Shown piece after piece: positions 41,301 through 53,662 of a stretch of DNA of 64,000 bases. Made by a program: the position numbers and the translations under genes. The stretch's first letter is position 1. Each line of letters begins with the position of its first letter. The stretch comes from Prorocentrum cordatum (taxonomy: Eukaryota; Sar; Dinophyceae; Prorocentrales; Prorocentraceae): assembly GCA_963575745.1 (NCBI GenBank), contig CAUYUJ010022053.1, positions 5,001 to 69,000 of the forward strand. Reading direction: 5' to 3'. The notes beneath the pieces were generated by a model. The model had not been told where the DNA came from, searched no databases, and saw nothing but the letters and a program-made list of their open reading frames with translations.

Positions 41301-41835
41301 CATGGTGTCAGCAAGGTTCCTGGTTGGACGCTGGCCGGGTGGGGGAAGGGGTGCACATTAATATGGAACGGTGGTAAACCTCTCCCGAAGAAGAGACAAG
41401 GCGGGTTGGAACAGAGAACTCTCTAAACCACTCACGCTCTAAAGGGCTGGTGGGATTTGAAGGCGCACGCGTGTGCTTGTGAAGCCTCGTTGCACGCCCG
41501 ATGGATGCTGTATGAAGCACTACAGCATGAGACGAGACGGCGGGACAAGGGCAGGAATAATAATTACTACGACGAGGAGAACGTTCCGAAAGTGGGGGAC
41601 ATGAGTGCGCGCCAGGACGAGCATGAGGGTACAGCGGTACAGACATCGTGCTACGATGAGGAACGCTGAATAAGGACCACTCCCTCACCCAGGACCTGGA
41701 TGGGGGGTTTCGCGACCCATTGGAGCGTCCAAGACGGCCTCAGCGAGAAGGCGTGCATCATTGATGTTACGCAGGTGTTGGTCCCATTTGGGACATGCTG
41801 GGGGGGCGACGCTAATTGAGCCCCCCAATCTTTGA

Positions 41836-42080
41836 TCGATAGCCTCCCAGATGGCCCCAAGACGGCCCCAAGGCTGCCAAGAACGCCCCAGAAGGGCCCC
41901 AAGAGGTGCCCCGGAGGCCCAAAGAGGCCAGGCCCCCAAGAGGCCCCCAAAGGCTCCCCTGAGGCACCCAAGACGCTCCAAGAGGCCCTGGGGCCGCCAA
42001 GAGGCCCCCGAGACGTCCCAAGAAGACCCCAAGAAACTCTCAAGAGAAATCCAAAGAGACTCCGAGGAGCATCCAACAGG
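41836..42080 (+). repeat. CCAAGAGGC(N)CC quasi-tandem repeat
   Basis: CCCCAAGAGGTGCCCCGGAGG-type units. It is followed by a CTC block at 42108-42200. Confidence 0.8.
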
Positions 42081-42343
42081 CCTGTAGCCTTTCTGCACGC
42101 CCGCCTCCTCCTTCTCTTCCTCCTCCTCCTCCTCCTCCACTTCCTCAGTCGCCTATTCCTCCTCCTCCCTCCTCCCTCCTTCTCCTCCTTACAACTGCTT
42201 CTCCGATTCCCCCTCCACACCCCACCTCCAAGGGGTATGACGTCTTACCCAGCCCTGTATTCCACTGCTTGCTCCTCCACATCACTAATCAGGGCAACTC
42301 GTGGGCATCCTTTCTGGATGGGTTGGTGGGGTTACACATCGGT

Positions 42344-42500
42344 CAGAAGAAGTAGGTAGAAACATGACATAGGAAGACGTTGAACATGGATTGGATCCCG
42401 CCCGCCCCCTAAGGAGGACGGAAAAGGTGAAGCCACTCGATCATTGAAATAGGAAGGCCCTGATTGGATTCCGCGAATCCAAAAATTACCCTGCGACGTA
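42344..42500 (+). repeat. Family E dispersed repeat
   Basis: CAGAAGAAGTAGGTAGAAAC, CCACTCGATCATTGAAATAGG and GCGAATCCAAAAATTACC follow the order of 16317-16500. Confidence 0.75.
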
Positions 42501-42719
42501 CCCAACCAATGTGCATCAAGTGGCAAACGGAGTAGGCCAACATTAGCAGGAACAGCGACAGTGTAGACGCGGTGAACTGCTGCGCAAACTACATGGGATG
42601 CGCATGCGCTGCACAACTCACAGGACGACGATCGAAAGAGCGAGGATTGAGGCCCCAGGCTCGAAGAATAACAGGAACAGGAACGAGAGGCAGGAGAAGG
42701 ATGGAATGGGGGGGAATCT

Positions 42720-43936
42720 GAATCTGCGTATGACCCCACTCCGCTGGGCCCCCCAGCAGCCCTCGAAAGTGGCGACAGTTTCGCAGATCGCAGCCCCCCA
42801 GGGATGGCGAGGTCTAATTTGAATCTGCGTATGACCCCACTCCGCTGGGCCCCCCAGCAGCCCTCGACAGTGGTGACAGTTTCGCAGATAGCAGCCCCCC
42901 AGGGATGGCGAGGTCTAAGATGAATCTGCGTATGACCCCACTCCGCTGGGCCCCCCAGCAGCCCTCGAAAGTGGCGACAGTTGTGCAGATGTCAGCCCCT
43001 CAGGGATGGCGAGGTCTAATCTGAATCTGCGTATGACCCCACTCCGCTGGGCCCCCCAGCAGCCCTCGAAAGTGGCGAGAGTTGCGCAGATCGCAGCCCC
43101 CCAGGGATGGCGAGGTCTAATTTTGAATCTGCGTATGACCCCCACTCCGCTGGGCCCCCCAGCAGCCCTCCAAAGTGGTGGCACTTTTCGCATATCGCAG
43201 CCCCCCAGGGATGGCGAGGTCTAATCTGAATCTTCGTATGACCCCACGCCGCTGCCCCCCCCCCCCCCCCAGCAGCCCTCGACAGTGGTGACAGTTTCGC
43301 AGATCGCAGCCCCCCAAGGATGGCGAGGTCTAATCTGAATCTGCGTATGACCCCACTCCGCTGGGCCCCCCAGCAGCCCTCGAAAGTGGTGGCAGTTTCG
43401 CAGATCGCAGCCCTCCAGGGATGGCGAGGTCTAATCTGAATCTGCGTATGACCCCACTCCGCTGGGCCCCCCAGCAGCCCTCGAAAGTGGTGGCAGTTTC
43501 GCAGATCGCAGCCCTCCAGGGATGGCGAGGTCTAATCTGAATCTGCGTATGACCCCACTCCGCTGGGCCCCCCAGCAGCCCTCGAAAGTGGTGGCAGTTT
43601 CGCAGATCGCAGCCCTCCAGGGATGGCGAGGTCTAATCTGAATCTGCGTATGACCCCACTCCGCTGGGCCCCCCAGCAGCCCTCGAAAGTGGTGGCAGTT
43701 TCGCAGATCGCAGCCCTCCAGGGATGGCGAGGTCTAATCTGAATCTGCGTATGACCCCACTCCGCTGGGCCCCCCAGCAGCCCTCGAAAGTGGTGGCAGT
43801 TTCGCAGATCGCAGCCCTCCAGGGATGGCGAGGTCTAATCTGAATCTGCGTATGACCCCACTCCGCTGGGCCCCCCAGCAGCCCTCAAAAGTGGCGACAG
43901 TTTCGCAGATCGCAGCCCCCCAGGGATGGTGAGGTA
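42720..43936 (+). repeat. 101-bp satellite, 12 tandem units
   Basis: GAATCTGCGTATGACCCCAC starts units at 42720, 42821, 42922, 43023, 43125, 43228, 43337, 43438, 43539, 43640, 43741 and 43842. Units 7-11 are near identical (GTGGTGGCAGTTTCGCAG, CCCTCCAGGG), while the outer units differ, so the middle expanded most recently. One unit is longer because of a C-run at 43255-43270. Confidence 0.97.
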
Positions 43937-44259
43937 GGCGACAAACTGGCACGCAGGAGCGAGCGAGGTAGGAAGCAGGGGGGACGAGGAAAGGAGGATG
44001 GGGCGGGAGAGGAGAGAAGAGTCGCGACCGCAGCTGCTCTTTTCAAAACAAGAACCCAACGCAGGAAGGTTGGGAAAAAATGCTTTCAACGACCGATGGG
44101 TACACGAAGCGCCTCGAAGATGTCCCGCCGGCCGAACGCGAAGGGCCGGCACGAACACCCAAGCCCCCTGCGAAGCCTCAAGCAGTCCTTCTCTGAGCGT
44201 CTCGACTGCAAAAGAAAAAACATGGGGACGGCATGCACAGCGAGGATGCCCGGGTGGTG

Positions 44260-44405
44260 GACTTGTTTTCCACCGCCCCCACCAGAAGTAGGAGGGGCAA
44301 GGGGTCCTCCTCGTCCTCCTCCTCCTCCTCCTCCTCCTTCCTCCTCATGCTCCATCTCCTTCCCCCCGTCCAACTGATGGTGGTTGTGGTGGAAAAGAGG
44401 CCCAT
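44260..44405 (+). mobile_element. Family P TIR element with internal CTC tract
   Basis: Left GTGGACTTGTTTTCCACCGC, right the inverse around GTTGTGGTGGAAAAGAGGCCC. A CTC tract (about 44310-44350) fills the interior. Confidence 0.75.
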
Positions 44406-44499
44406 CACAGGGAGGGCGAGGCAGCTCTTCGACGTGAGTGGGCCACCGCCCCACTCGACCGCCCCACGGTGGTGCAGCAGAGCGGCGACTGGTGCGCGA

Positions 44500-44765
44500 C
44501 TGGCCTCCTCCCCCTCCTCCCCATCCTCCTCCTCCTCCTCCTCCTCCTCCTCCCTCCTCCTCCTCCTCCCCCGCCTCGTCCTCCCTCCTCCTCCTCTCCC
44601 CTCCCCCTCCTCCTCCTCCTCCTCCTCCTCTCCTCCTCCTCCTCCTCCTCCTCCTCCCCTCCCTCCTCCTCCTCCCTCCTCCCCCTCCTCCTCCCCTCCT
44701 CCCCCCCCTCCTCCTCCTCCTCCTCCTCCCCCTCCTCCACCTCCTCCCCCTCCTCCTCCACCCAG
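44500..44765. repeat. CTC tract
   Basis: CTC with CCCCTCC interruptions, between diverged relatives of the 101-bp satellite (GTGGCGACAG phrase near 45215, GGCGAGGC phrases near 44770 and 45255). Confidence 0.95.
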
Positions 44766-45029
44766 GGAAGGCGAGGCCTCGCCCAGCCCTCGCGAGACGC
44801 CCCTCCGCCCGCAGGGCCTCTCGGAGGCGAAGCACCGAGCAGTCGCGACGGCCGCACGCCTGGCAGCACCCGGGCCGGGCCAGGCCTCGTCCGGCCTGCG
44901 AAGAGGGGCCCCTGCGCTGGGCCCTCCGGGGGGGCTCGGTGGAGGCCGCTGCACGCACTGCAGCGCCAGGGGGGGGCGAGGCTCGACCCGCATGGGGCCA
45001 CCTCGCCTGCCGGGTCTCAAGAGGATCTC

Positions 45030-45190
45030 AAGAGGCCCTGAGTAGCGCCAGAAGCCCCCAAGACGTCCCCAGAGGCCCGCAAGAAGCCCCCGAGGCGCTC
45101 CAGAAGGCCGCCGAGAGCCGCCAGGAGCACCCCAAGACGCCCCAAGAAGCCTCCAAGAGATCCCGAGAGACAGCCCAAAGGACTCCGAGA
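45030..45190 (+). repeat. CCAAGAGGC(N)CC quasi-tandem repeat
   Basis: CCCCCAAGACGTCCCCAGAGG-type units. Confidence 0.75.
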
Positions 45191-45984
45191 GGCACTCTAT
45201 CCCATGGGCGCAACAGAGAGTGGCGACAGTGGCGCGCCTGGCACCATCTAGGAGGGCGAGGCCTCGTCTGATGCGCGCAGGACACCCCTTCGCTGAACCT
45301 CTCAGGGGTGCAGCAAAAGTGGCGACACGCTTGCTCCTGACGCAGACAGGGAGGAAGGGAGGGGCGGGAGGAGGAGAGGAGCAGCACATGCTTTAGTCTA
45401 ATGAAGGGCCCAACGCGTGAGGGTTGGGAGTGCAGGCTCAGGATGAAAAGACGGCCCCAGGAGAAGGGTCGGGATCCCCTGGCGGGGTCCACGTTCCAAA
45501 CACAAATCACGATGTCGCTGGCAACTGTCACGTTAGAGGCTGAACAGAGTGTCCCTGTATTGGAATGCCAGCTGCGCAGCAACGCTTGACAGCTCACACG
45601 AGGGGACAGACGAAAGGCGGTCGGCTTCTTGTGGGGAGGCTGCATTTTAGAAGTAAGAAGTGGCACTGGGGACCTGGGGCCGCGAAGGAGGTGATAAGTG
45701 GCAGAGGTGCCAGTGGTGGGTTCCAGGCACTCTGAAGCGAACAAGCTTGCAATGATTACTTATGTTGGGGGCGCATCTTCTTCTCCCGCTGGCCTCGGCC
45801 AGCCTTGCGCGGCCGAATGTGGCATCGCTTTGCCTTGGTCGCTCGTTCGCCGCCTTCGGAGGAAGAGATGGCAACTCCTTCGACAATCGAGGGCGAGGAC
45901 CTCCCTGGAACGCCCCTGACTGCGGCCACGATGAGGAGGAGGACGGAGACGGTCGTCCTCAACGGTCCTGGAACCAAGATGCGC

Positions 45985-46433
45985 GATCCTCCTCCTCCTC
46001 CTCCTCCTCCTCCTCCTCCTCCTCCTCCTCCTCCTCCCTCCTCCTCCTCCTCCTCCCCCAATCCTCCTCCTCATCCCCCAATCCCAATCCTCCTCCTCCT
46101 CAGCGTCCTCCTCCTCCTCCTCCTCCTCCTCCTCCTCCTCCTCCTCCTCCTCCCCCAATCCTCCTCCTCCTCTCCTCCTCCTCGTCCTCCTCCTGGGTCC
46201 TCCTCCTCCTCCTCCTCCTCCTCCTCCTCCCTCCTCCTCCTCCTCCTCCTCCCCCAATCCTCCTCCTCCTCCTCCTCGTCCTCCTCCTGGGTCCTCCTCG
46301 CGGGGGCGGTGGCGCCCGCGTCCTTGCGGCGGCCGCGGCCGGGGCAGGCGGCACCGCCTGCCGGCCGAGGGGGGTGGGGGGGGGGGTGCGTGCTGTTGGA
46401 CGGGTGTCCCCGCTCGGTTCGTCGCGTCGCGTT

Positions 46434-46490
<57 letters not shown>
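45985..46490. repeat. CTC tracts and a (CT)n run
   Basis: CTC with CCCCAATCC interruptions at 45987-46290, then CT dinucleotides at 46436-46492. Confidence 0.95.
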
Positions 46491-46679
46491 CGCAGCCTGC
46501 AAGGGTAGGCCGGACCCCTGAGTCCCAGCTGCACCCTTCTTGTTTCACTTTCTGGTTCCGGATTGGGGTAGTTTGATCGCCACTTCCCGCCGCGCAGGTT
46601 GGGACGCTCGAGGGAAAAGGGTGTCCCCGCTCGGACGAGGTCCTCACCCGGGGTCCGACAACCCGCCCCCGCTCCCGTA

Positions 46680-46859
46680 CTCCAGATTTCGTAATAGAAG
46701 GGAGGGGGTCTCATTTCGGGGAGGGGTCTCTTCCAGGCCATCTTGGAGGGCCTGGGGGGTTCTGGGGACGATGTTTTGGAGGGTTCTCCCAGGGGGGGGG
46801 TCTAAAACTTCTCGTCTGGGAGGGTTGAGACCCCCTCCCTTTTATTACGAAATCTGGAG
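46680..46859 (+). mobile_element. Family B TIR element, TA target
   Basis: Third near-identical copy, flanked by TA at 46678-46679 and 46860-46861. The three copies differ by only a few bases, so this family moved recently. Confidence 0.9.
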
Positions 46860-46949
46860 TACCCATGGCCAGTCCTCCTCCTCTCCGACCCCTCCATGGG
46901 TCTCTGTGTGTGTTGTTCGTTCGTCCATCTGGGGGTGGGCGACGGGGGG

Positions 46950-47102
46950 GGTGGGAATGCAAAAGGGGGGTTTGAGATGATTTTCCCGGCGCCTCCCGGC
47001 GCCCATGTATCGAGGAATGGGCCCGGCGGCGGGGCCGAAACCAGCTGCACGCAGCAGATTTCGTAACCCTCCTTTCCCTATCCACCCCTTTCGTTCGGCC
47101 CG
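46950..47102 (+). mobile_element. Family G element, degraded
   Basis: It shares the interior (ATGTATCGAGGAATGGGCCC, CTGCACGCAGCAGATTTCG) and G-rich/C-rich ends with the other family G copies, but the termini have drifted and no flanking duplication is visible. Confidence 0.7.
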
Positions 47103-47254
47103 AATTTGGGGGTGAGCGATGGGGGGGGATGGGGTGGGGGGGCGACTGGGAGATCAGCCGCATGCAGCTGGTTTGCCAGGCTGCCTGACTGGCGCCGGAG
47201 GGCGGCCGGGTAGCAACTATACAAGGAAATCGGGGTGGGAGAAAAGGATGTGTA

Positions 47255-47340
47255 CAGTCAACCCGTACGATAAGGACGCACGACAAGGATGCAAGGGTGA
47301 CCTTGGAAAGTCGCTCATCCTTTACTATGCGGGTTGACTG
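47255..47340 (+). mobile_element. Family L 86-bp TIR element, TA target
   Basis: CAGTCAACCCGTACGATAAGG and the inverse TACTATGCGGGTTGACTG, flanked by TA at 47253-47254 and 47341-47342. Diverged relatives end at about 50279 (GCGGGTTGATTG) and 63216 (CTGTCGACTG). Confidence 0.82.
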
Positions 47341-47342
47341 TA

Positions 47343-48154
47343 GCGGACGGGGATTGGAGAAAAAACTGCATGCAGCTGCCTTCCCCGGCGACTCCCCAAG
47401 CAAGGTCAGCTAGCTTTGGGCCAGGGAATCGGCTGCGTGCAGCTGGCCTCTGAGGCGTCCACATGGCGCTGGAGACAATCATGTGGCGGATTATGTAATG
47501 CCACCATCGTGGGGGGGGACACCTTATGTTTCCGCCAGTCTCCGCCTCCCCCTTGCTTCCGCCAGCCTGCCGCCGACCAAGGGATGTCGACCTTTCGATC
47601 TCTCGAAGGCAAGGTCCTTTTCTGAAACGCCCCGTTTACCCGCCTTGCGATTCCTAATCCTTGCCATGGAATCCTTGCCATGGATGAGTCACACAAGTGC
47701 GCTGGCGATTCTGAATGACCGTGCCACACACACATAGTGGCAACTGTCATGGACGAGATGCTGCAGACCGCTGGTGTGGCTCAGGTAGAAAGGAAGCGAG
47801 ACGAAAATGGAGGGAATACTCCGAGGGGATGAGGACGGAGGACGAGGAACGCAACAGCGAAGCAAAGGCGGATGTATAAAAACGTTGTGTGTCTTCTCCG
47901 GATGGCATAACTATCGGGGGGGGCGACTAACCCTCCGACGGAATGTCCCCATCCCCGCCCCCCCACCGCCCCTCAACGCGCGTCCCAATCTTCCCCCCCG
48001 CCGCCTGGCCCAGGAACTTGAACATCAGAACTGCCATCCCCCTCACACAATCACCCCCCCGACGGCGCGTGCCCATCCCCCTTCGCTCGATCCCAAGGAA
48101 GGGGACGACTAAAATGCCACTCTCAAAGCCCAGACCCCCGACGTCGCGTTTCTT
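47343..48154. other. No gene recognised
   Basis: Unique-looking sequence with short direct repeats (CCGCCAGTCTCCGCCTCCCC and TTCCGCCAGCCTGCCGCC near 47535). No coding signal. Confidence 0.45.
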
Positions 48155-48445
48155 CCCAGACAACGACACCCAAGAAGTCTTGAACCCTTCCCCGGGGCCG
48201 GTTTTTCATCCAGAGCCGTCTTTTGCGGTCCCGAAGCCCAGTAAGGGCCCCCTGAGGACGAAAAGAACCACAAAAAACCTTCCGCCGAGACGTCTTCACA
48301 ACGCGAAGGGGTCTGGAAACGCTGCAAATGTCCCAGGCCCCCTTTTTTTCATAACGTCGACCCCCAGAGAACACGACCCATTTCTCGGGACCGGCTTCTC
48401 ATCCCGACTCGTTTTCTGACGGCCCCGAAGCCCGGCGAAGGCCCC
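48155..48445 (-). repeat. Family D repeat, two adjacent inverted-orientation copies
   Basis: Both 48170-48270 and 48355-48445 carry the reverse complement of family D (for example CCCGGGGCCGGTTTTTCATCC), so this is a local duplication of about 185 bp. Confidence 0.7.
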
Positions 48446-48699
48446 CAGATGCCGAACCCAAAAAAGCTCGCGTCATGATTTTGTCATTGCTCGAGGCGGT
48501 CTGGGGTGAGCGAGTGGCATCTGCGGCGGATCCGCAAAGACGGCGGCCCGCGGAAATCCCGCCGGCCGCCTGCCGCGGCGCCGCCGGGGCCTGGCCTCCG
48601 CGGGGCGCCCTGTGGCGGGGGGGAACAAAGGAGGGGGGTGGGAACCGCCGTGCCGGGGTGGGGTTGGGCGGGGTGGTGTGGAGGGGGAAACCGAAGAAA

Positions 48700-48815
48700 A
48701 GTGGGTAAGGAGGAGGGGGAGGAGGGGGAGGAGGAGGAGGAGGAGCAGGAGGGGGAGGAGCAGAAGGAAGAGAAAGAGGAGGACGAGGATGAGGATGAGG
48801 ATGAGGATGAGGATG

Positions 48816-48849
<34 letters not shown>

Positions 48850-49035
48850 CGGTAATGATGACGGCGAAGGTGATGACGGGGGGAGGAAGGGGAGTTGGCT
48901 AAGGACGACGAGGCGGACGAGGAGGATAATGAGGAAGAGGAGAAGGCGGAGGAGGAGAAGGAGGAGGAGGAGGTGGAAAAAGAAGAAGAATAAGAAAAAG
49001 AAGAAGAGGAAGAAGCGGAGGAGGACGTTTGACAT
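48700..49035. repeat. GAG/GAT purine-rich tract
   Basis: GGAGGAGG from 48705, GAT triplets 48783-48850, then GAGGAAGAGG to about 49030. Confidence 0.95.
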
Positions 49036-49469
49036 CCACGCTCTCTGACCCCCTTTTAACAATGGGTTGCTTCCTCTCTGTCTGACAGCTGGGACAAGCG
49101 CAGCGGCAAAGAGGTCGGGCGCACCGTGCGACAACGACGCCCAGAAGAACGAGTCTTTAGCCAACCCTCGAGAAAAGGCTAGGTGCAGCGCCAACGGTCC
49201 AGGGCAAAGCGCCCGTGGCGCGCTAAGTGCGCGAAGCAAGGCCCGCAAGGAGACCGTGCTCCGCGCGTCTTGTTCGGGGTGGGGGGCGCCAGAGTCCGTG
49301 CTCCGACGCCCAACCAACCCACCACCCACTCCATGGGTTGCCGCTGACGACGAGAGCAATGTTCTCGCCCATGGGCCCCCCCCCCCCTGCGGGCAAACAA
49401 AGGTGACCATCGGGCTACTACCCGCCTGTTGTCCTGGGAAGGGGTCCCAGTGGCACAGGCGCAAGGGGC

Positions 49470-50075
49470 GGAAAAGGAGGAGGAGGAGGAGGAGGAGGAG
49501 GAGGAGGTATGAGGTAGGAGGAGAGAGCTGGAGTAAGAGGGAGGATGGAAAAAGGGGGAGCAGGGGAGGGGGAGGACGAGAGAGGGAGCAGGAGGAAGAG
49601 GAGGAAGAGGAAAAGATGAGGATGAGGATGAGAAATGATATTGTGAGGGGGAGGAGGAGAGGAGGGGAGGAAGAGGAGGAAGATGAAAGGAGGAGGAGGT
49701 GGAGGAGGAGGAAAAGAGGGAGGAGCACGAAAAGGAGGAGGAGGAGGAGGAGAAGGGCAAGGAGGAGGAAGAGAAGGAAGAGGAAGAGGAGGAGAGGGAG
49801 CAGAAAGAGATGAAGGAGGAGCAGGATCAGGAGCAGGAGCAGGAGAAGGAGGAGGAGGAAGAGGAGGAGGGGCAGGGGGAGGAGAAGGAGGAGGATGACG
49901 AGGAGGAGGGGGACGAGGCGGAGGAGGAGGAGGAGGGCGAAGAGGACGAGGAGGAGGAGGAGGAGGAGGAGAAGGAAAAGGAGGAGAAGGCGGTGGAGGG
50001 ACGAGGAAGAGGAGGAGGATGAGAAGGAGGAGAAGGAGGAGGAGGAGGAGGAGGGCAGGCGGAGGAGGGCAGGCA
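49470..50075. repeat. GAG purine tract
   Basis: About 600 bp of GAG/GGA/GAA with AGCAGGAGC interruptions; the frames here are artefacts. Confidence 0.96.
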
Positions 50076-50869
50076 GACCAGAGTGAGGGAGCCGAATGGT
50101 CTTGTAGTCGACCAGCATGGAAATGATGCCCGCGGTAATGCAAAATGCCTCAGGAGGCCATGATGACGTCGTTTTCCGAGTGGGGCTAGCCAGCGGCACT
50201 GGCAAGGGATGGACCGCAGGGGCAAGGATGCAAGCGTAGCCTAGGGAGATCGCTCATCGTTATCATGCGGGTTGATTGTAACCCCGTCCCTAGGTGCGTG
50301 GGTGGCGTAGGGCTCCGCGGCCCTGACTATGATCATTGATGGTGGCTTGTGGAGTTCGCAATGAGAGAGCATGGCAACTCCTGATCCGCCTGGCTGGTGC
50401 CCGGTTGCGTGTTTAAAATTATGTGCCCCTCCCAGGGCTCGCCCTCTCTCGTTCACACGAGGGGGTCTTGGGGCTCAGCCTGGGCCCTTGGCCCGCGAAC
50501 TCGAACAACAACAACACCACCAACAACAACACCAACAACAATAACATTACCCTCATGCGCGATGCTTCCACACGAAACATGCGACCATGATGATAACCAT
50601 CCCCATCATGGGGGTCTATTGTTTTATAGCGGGGCCCGTTATTCCCATTCCCAGATCTCCCGCCCAATGAGGTTTTGGGCACACCTCCTCCGAGGAAGTT
50701 CAACCTATCCCGCCGCGAAAACGCATGCCCGCGCATTGCTGCGCCGATGCGAGACCGCTAGTGGAGCCCCAGCCAAAGGGAAAGCACAAGGAAGTATCGA
50801 ACGACAGGATTGCCTTGGTGGGGATGGGGGCTGTCGGCGGCGAGGCAAGGACCTGGCCCTGAATAGAAA

Positions 50870-51471
50870 GGGAGGAAGTTTCGAGCAGGGCCGCTGTTGT
50901 TGCTGGGAGCGGCGCAAATGCTGAAGAGGGCGCTAGCCCAGCGTAAAACAAAACGAAGTCTCGAGCGGAACCGCTGATTTTTGGGGACGGCGGTTGCCGG
51001 CGGCGAGGAGGAACACCGCCTTGAGCAAGAAGGGAGGACGTCTCGAGCGGGAGCAGTGGTTTTGTCGGGACGGGGGCTGTCGGCGGCGAGGAACAGCACC
51101 TTCCTGAGGACAAAAAAAAAGGAAGCCTCGAGCGGGAGCGTTGTTCTTGCTGGGAACGGCGCCAATTCAAAAGAGCGGATCCAGCGTAAAACGGGAGGAA
51201 GGCTCGGGCGGGAGCGCTGGTTTTGTCAGGACGGCGGCTTTCGGCGGCGAGGAGAAGCACCGCATTGAGTAAAAAAGGGAGGAAGTCTCGAGCGGGAGCG
51301 TTGTTGTTGCTGCTGGGGGCGGCGCCGATGAGAGAAAGAGTAGCGAGCCTGTCCAAGGTAAAACGGGAGGAAGTCTCGAGCGGTAGCGCTGGTTTTGTTG
51401 GGACGGCGGCTTTCGGCGGCGAGCAAGAGCACTGGCCCTGAGTAAAAAGGAGGACGTCTCGAGCGGGAGCG

Positions 51472-51480
<9 letters not shown>
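50870..51480 (+). repeat. Alternating ~60-110 bp TCTCGAGCGGGAGCG repeat
   Basis: GGAGGAAGTCTCGAGC-type phrases recur about every 100 bases, alternating with GTTTTGTCGGGACGG and GTTGTTGCTGGGAACGG cores. The minus-strand frame across it is a by-product of the repeat. Confidence 0.85.
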
Positions 51481-51503
<23 letters not shown>

Positions 51504-51895
51504 GGGAGGCTGGTTTTGGCGCCCCCCAAACCGCTCGAGCGTGAGCCTCGTTTTCGATGAAAATGTAGCCGGCGCCGAGGCAAGAGCGTCAAATCGCCTG
51601 GGAGGGTCCAACAATAAACACATTTTGAGTACTCAACACTCAGCAACAAGAACAGCAGCAGCAACAACAATACACATCAACAACAGCAGCAGCAGCAACT
51701 GCAACAACAACAACAACACCAACACCACCAACAACAACGACAACAACACCAACACCACCAACAACACCAACAACAACAACAACACCAACACCAACAACAA
51801 CAACAACAACAACAACATCAACCACAACAACGCCAACAACCGCAACAACATCAGCAGCAACAACAACGACAACAACAACACCCAAATTAAGACTG
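51477..51895. repeat. GTT run and long CAA/CAC array
   Basis: GTT triplets at 51477-51503, then CAACAACACCAACACC words at 51650-51890. Confidence 0.95.
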
Positions 51896-52519
51896 CTCGC
51901 TCTTATACGCGTGCTTGTTCCCAAACACTCTTCGTCTTTGACCATGCCCCGCTTTACGGGAGATACCTCTCTTCCCTGCCACGTGTAACTGGCGCAACCT
52001 TAAACGGAAGGGGGCCGCTGAGGGCTGCAACCGGACCGAGGAGGGCAGCGAGCGGGCTGCGAAGGTCAGCGAGGGGGCTACTACGAACGGCGACGGCAGA
52101 ACCACGAACGGCATCGAAGGGCTCAACTAGCGGGGCCACGAACGGCATCGAAGAGGCCACGGAAGCAGCGGCGGGGCCTTCAAAACCGACCGCGATATCG
52201 CGAGGGGTAGCGAAGGGCATCGGAACGGGCGAAAAGCAGCGAAGAGCGACTGCGGACATTACCGGGCGGGTCAGGTGGGCGGACCCAGACGGGCGGGTCC
52301 GAGCGGGTGGGTCGCAAATGCGTGCGTCCTGCACAATTCGCCAAGAAGTTTCGGGCGAGAGCGCGATTCCCAAGTAAACTATGAGAAGCCCAAGGCGAGA
52401 GCGCAACTCCTGAATGGCAAGTGCCATGCGCGAGAGCGGAGCATTTGAGCAAACGGCGAGGCAATCTCAAGCGGGAGCGGCGGGGCCGAATTAGCTGCGA
52501 GGGGATCTGACAGCGGGAG

Positions 52520-52620
52520 CCATTGTTGTTGTTGCTGTTGCTGTTGTTACTGTTGTTGTTGTCTGTTGTTGTTGTCTGTTGATGATGTCTGTTGTCTGTT
52601 GTCTGTTGCTGTTCGCGAGG
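52520..52620. repeat. TTG/TCTGTTG array
   Basis: TTGTTGTTGCTGTTGC and GTCTGTTG units. Confidence 0.92.
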
Positions 52621-53036
52621 CAGGGGTCCAATTTGATCTTCGCGACATCCCTTGAAAGAAAACAGGGTGCGAGCCCCAGAAAGGGCTCATCAATGGAAAC
52701 AACCACCATGTGCGCAGGAAGGGGGTGGACCAACAATAACAACGTTCCAATCCTTAGGTGTCAACAACAATAACAGCAACACCGCAACCACCATCACCAA
52801 CAACAGTAACGACGGAACCCGCCTGATACATCCTCACAACGCATTCAACGTCGCGCTCTCGGGAAATACCTCTTCACATCGTATCCAAGAATCGCTCTCT
52901 TGTGTGGGACTCCCGCCACATGTACTGATACCCCGCGCCCTCGGTTCTCAGGAATCACGCCCTCGCTCTGGAAGTTCTCACGATCTACTTGGGAATCGTG
53001 GTATCGCTCGAGACGTCCTCGCGATCCGTGCAAGCA

Positions 53037-53425
53037 GTCTGTTTCAACGACCCGCCCGCTCGACCCAGCCGTCAGGGCCCGCCCGCCGACTCGCCCATTA
53101 GAATCCGCCCACCTGGCCTTCCCGTTCGGGTCCGTCCGCCTTCCCGTTCGGGTCCGTCCTCCCGACCCACGTCGTTGTCGCCGGCACCCTGTGAGCCCCT
53201 CGGGACCCACCTGCAAGCAAACTGTTTCAACGACCCGCCCGCTCGACCCGGCCGTCAGGGCCCGCCCGCCGACCCGCCCGTTGGAATCCGCCCGCCTGGC
53301 CTGCCCGCTCGGGTCCGGCCTCCCGACCCCACCCGTCTGCTCCTCCTCCTCCTCCTCCTCCTCCTCCTCCTCCTCCTCCTCCTCCCCCTCCTCCTCCTCC
53401 CCCTCCTCCTCCTCCCGACCCCACC
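53037..53425 (+). repeat. ~180-bp direct duplication followed by CTC
   Basis: CTGTTTCAACGACCCGCCCG at 53040 and 53222, each followed by CCGTCAGGGCCCGCCCGCCG; a CTC tract fills 53340-53425. Confidence 0.85.
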
Positions 53426-53467
53426 CGTCTGGTTCTGCAGATGACCATCCTGCTCCTGGTCGGCTTC

Positions 53468-53662
53468 TCGGGTCGGGCGAAAGGGGGGGATAGCAAAGGG
53501 GGGGGTTGAGAATCAGCTCACGTAGCTGATTTTCCCGGCGCCTCCCGGCGCCGGAGGCGCCCATGTATCGAGGAATGGGCCCCTCGGTGAGGCCGAAACC
53601 AGCTGCATGCAGCAAATTTCGTACCCCCCCCTTTCCCACCCCCCCCCTTTCGCCCGACCCGA
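53468..53662 (+). mobile_element. Family G TIR element, 5-bp TSD
   Basis: Same ends as the copy at 25426. Flanked by GCTTC at 53463-53467 and 53663-53667. The interior contains an extra CGGCGCCTCCCGGCGCC palindrome. Confidence 0.88.

Noticed and set aside
50700-51623. 307-codon minus-strand frame with repeated PARDFLLF-like segments
   Set aside because: The protein repeats mirror the ~100-bp DNA repeat of the region, the frame switches between units, and no family is recognised.
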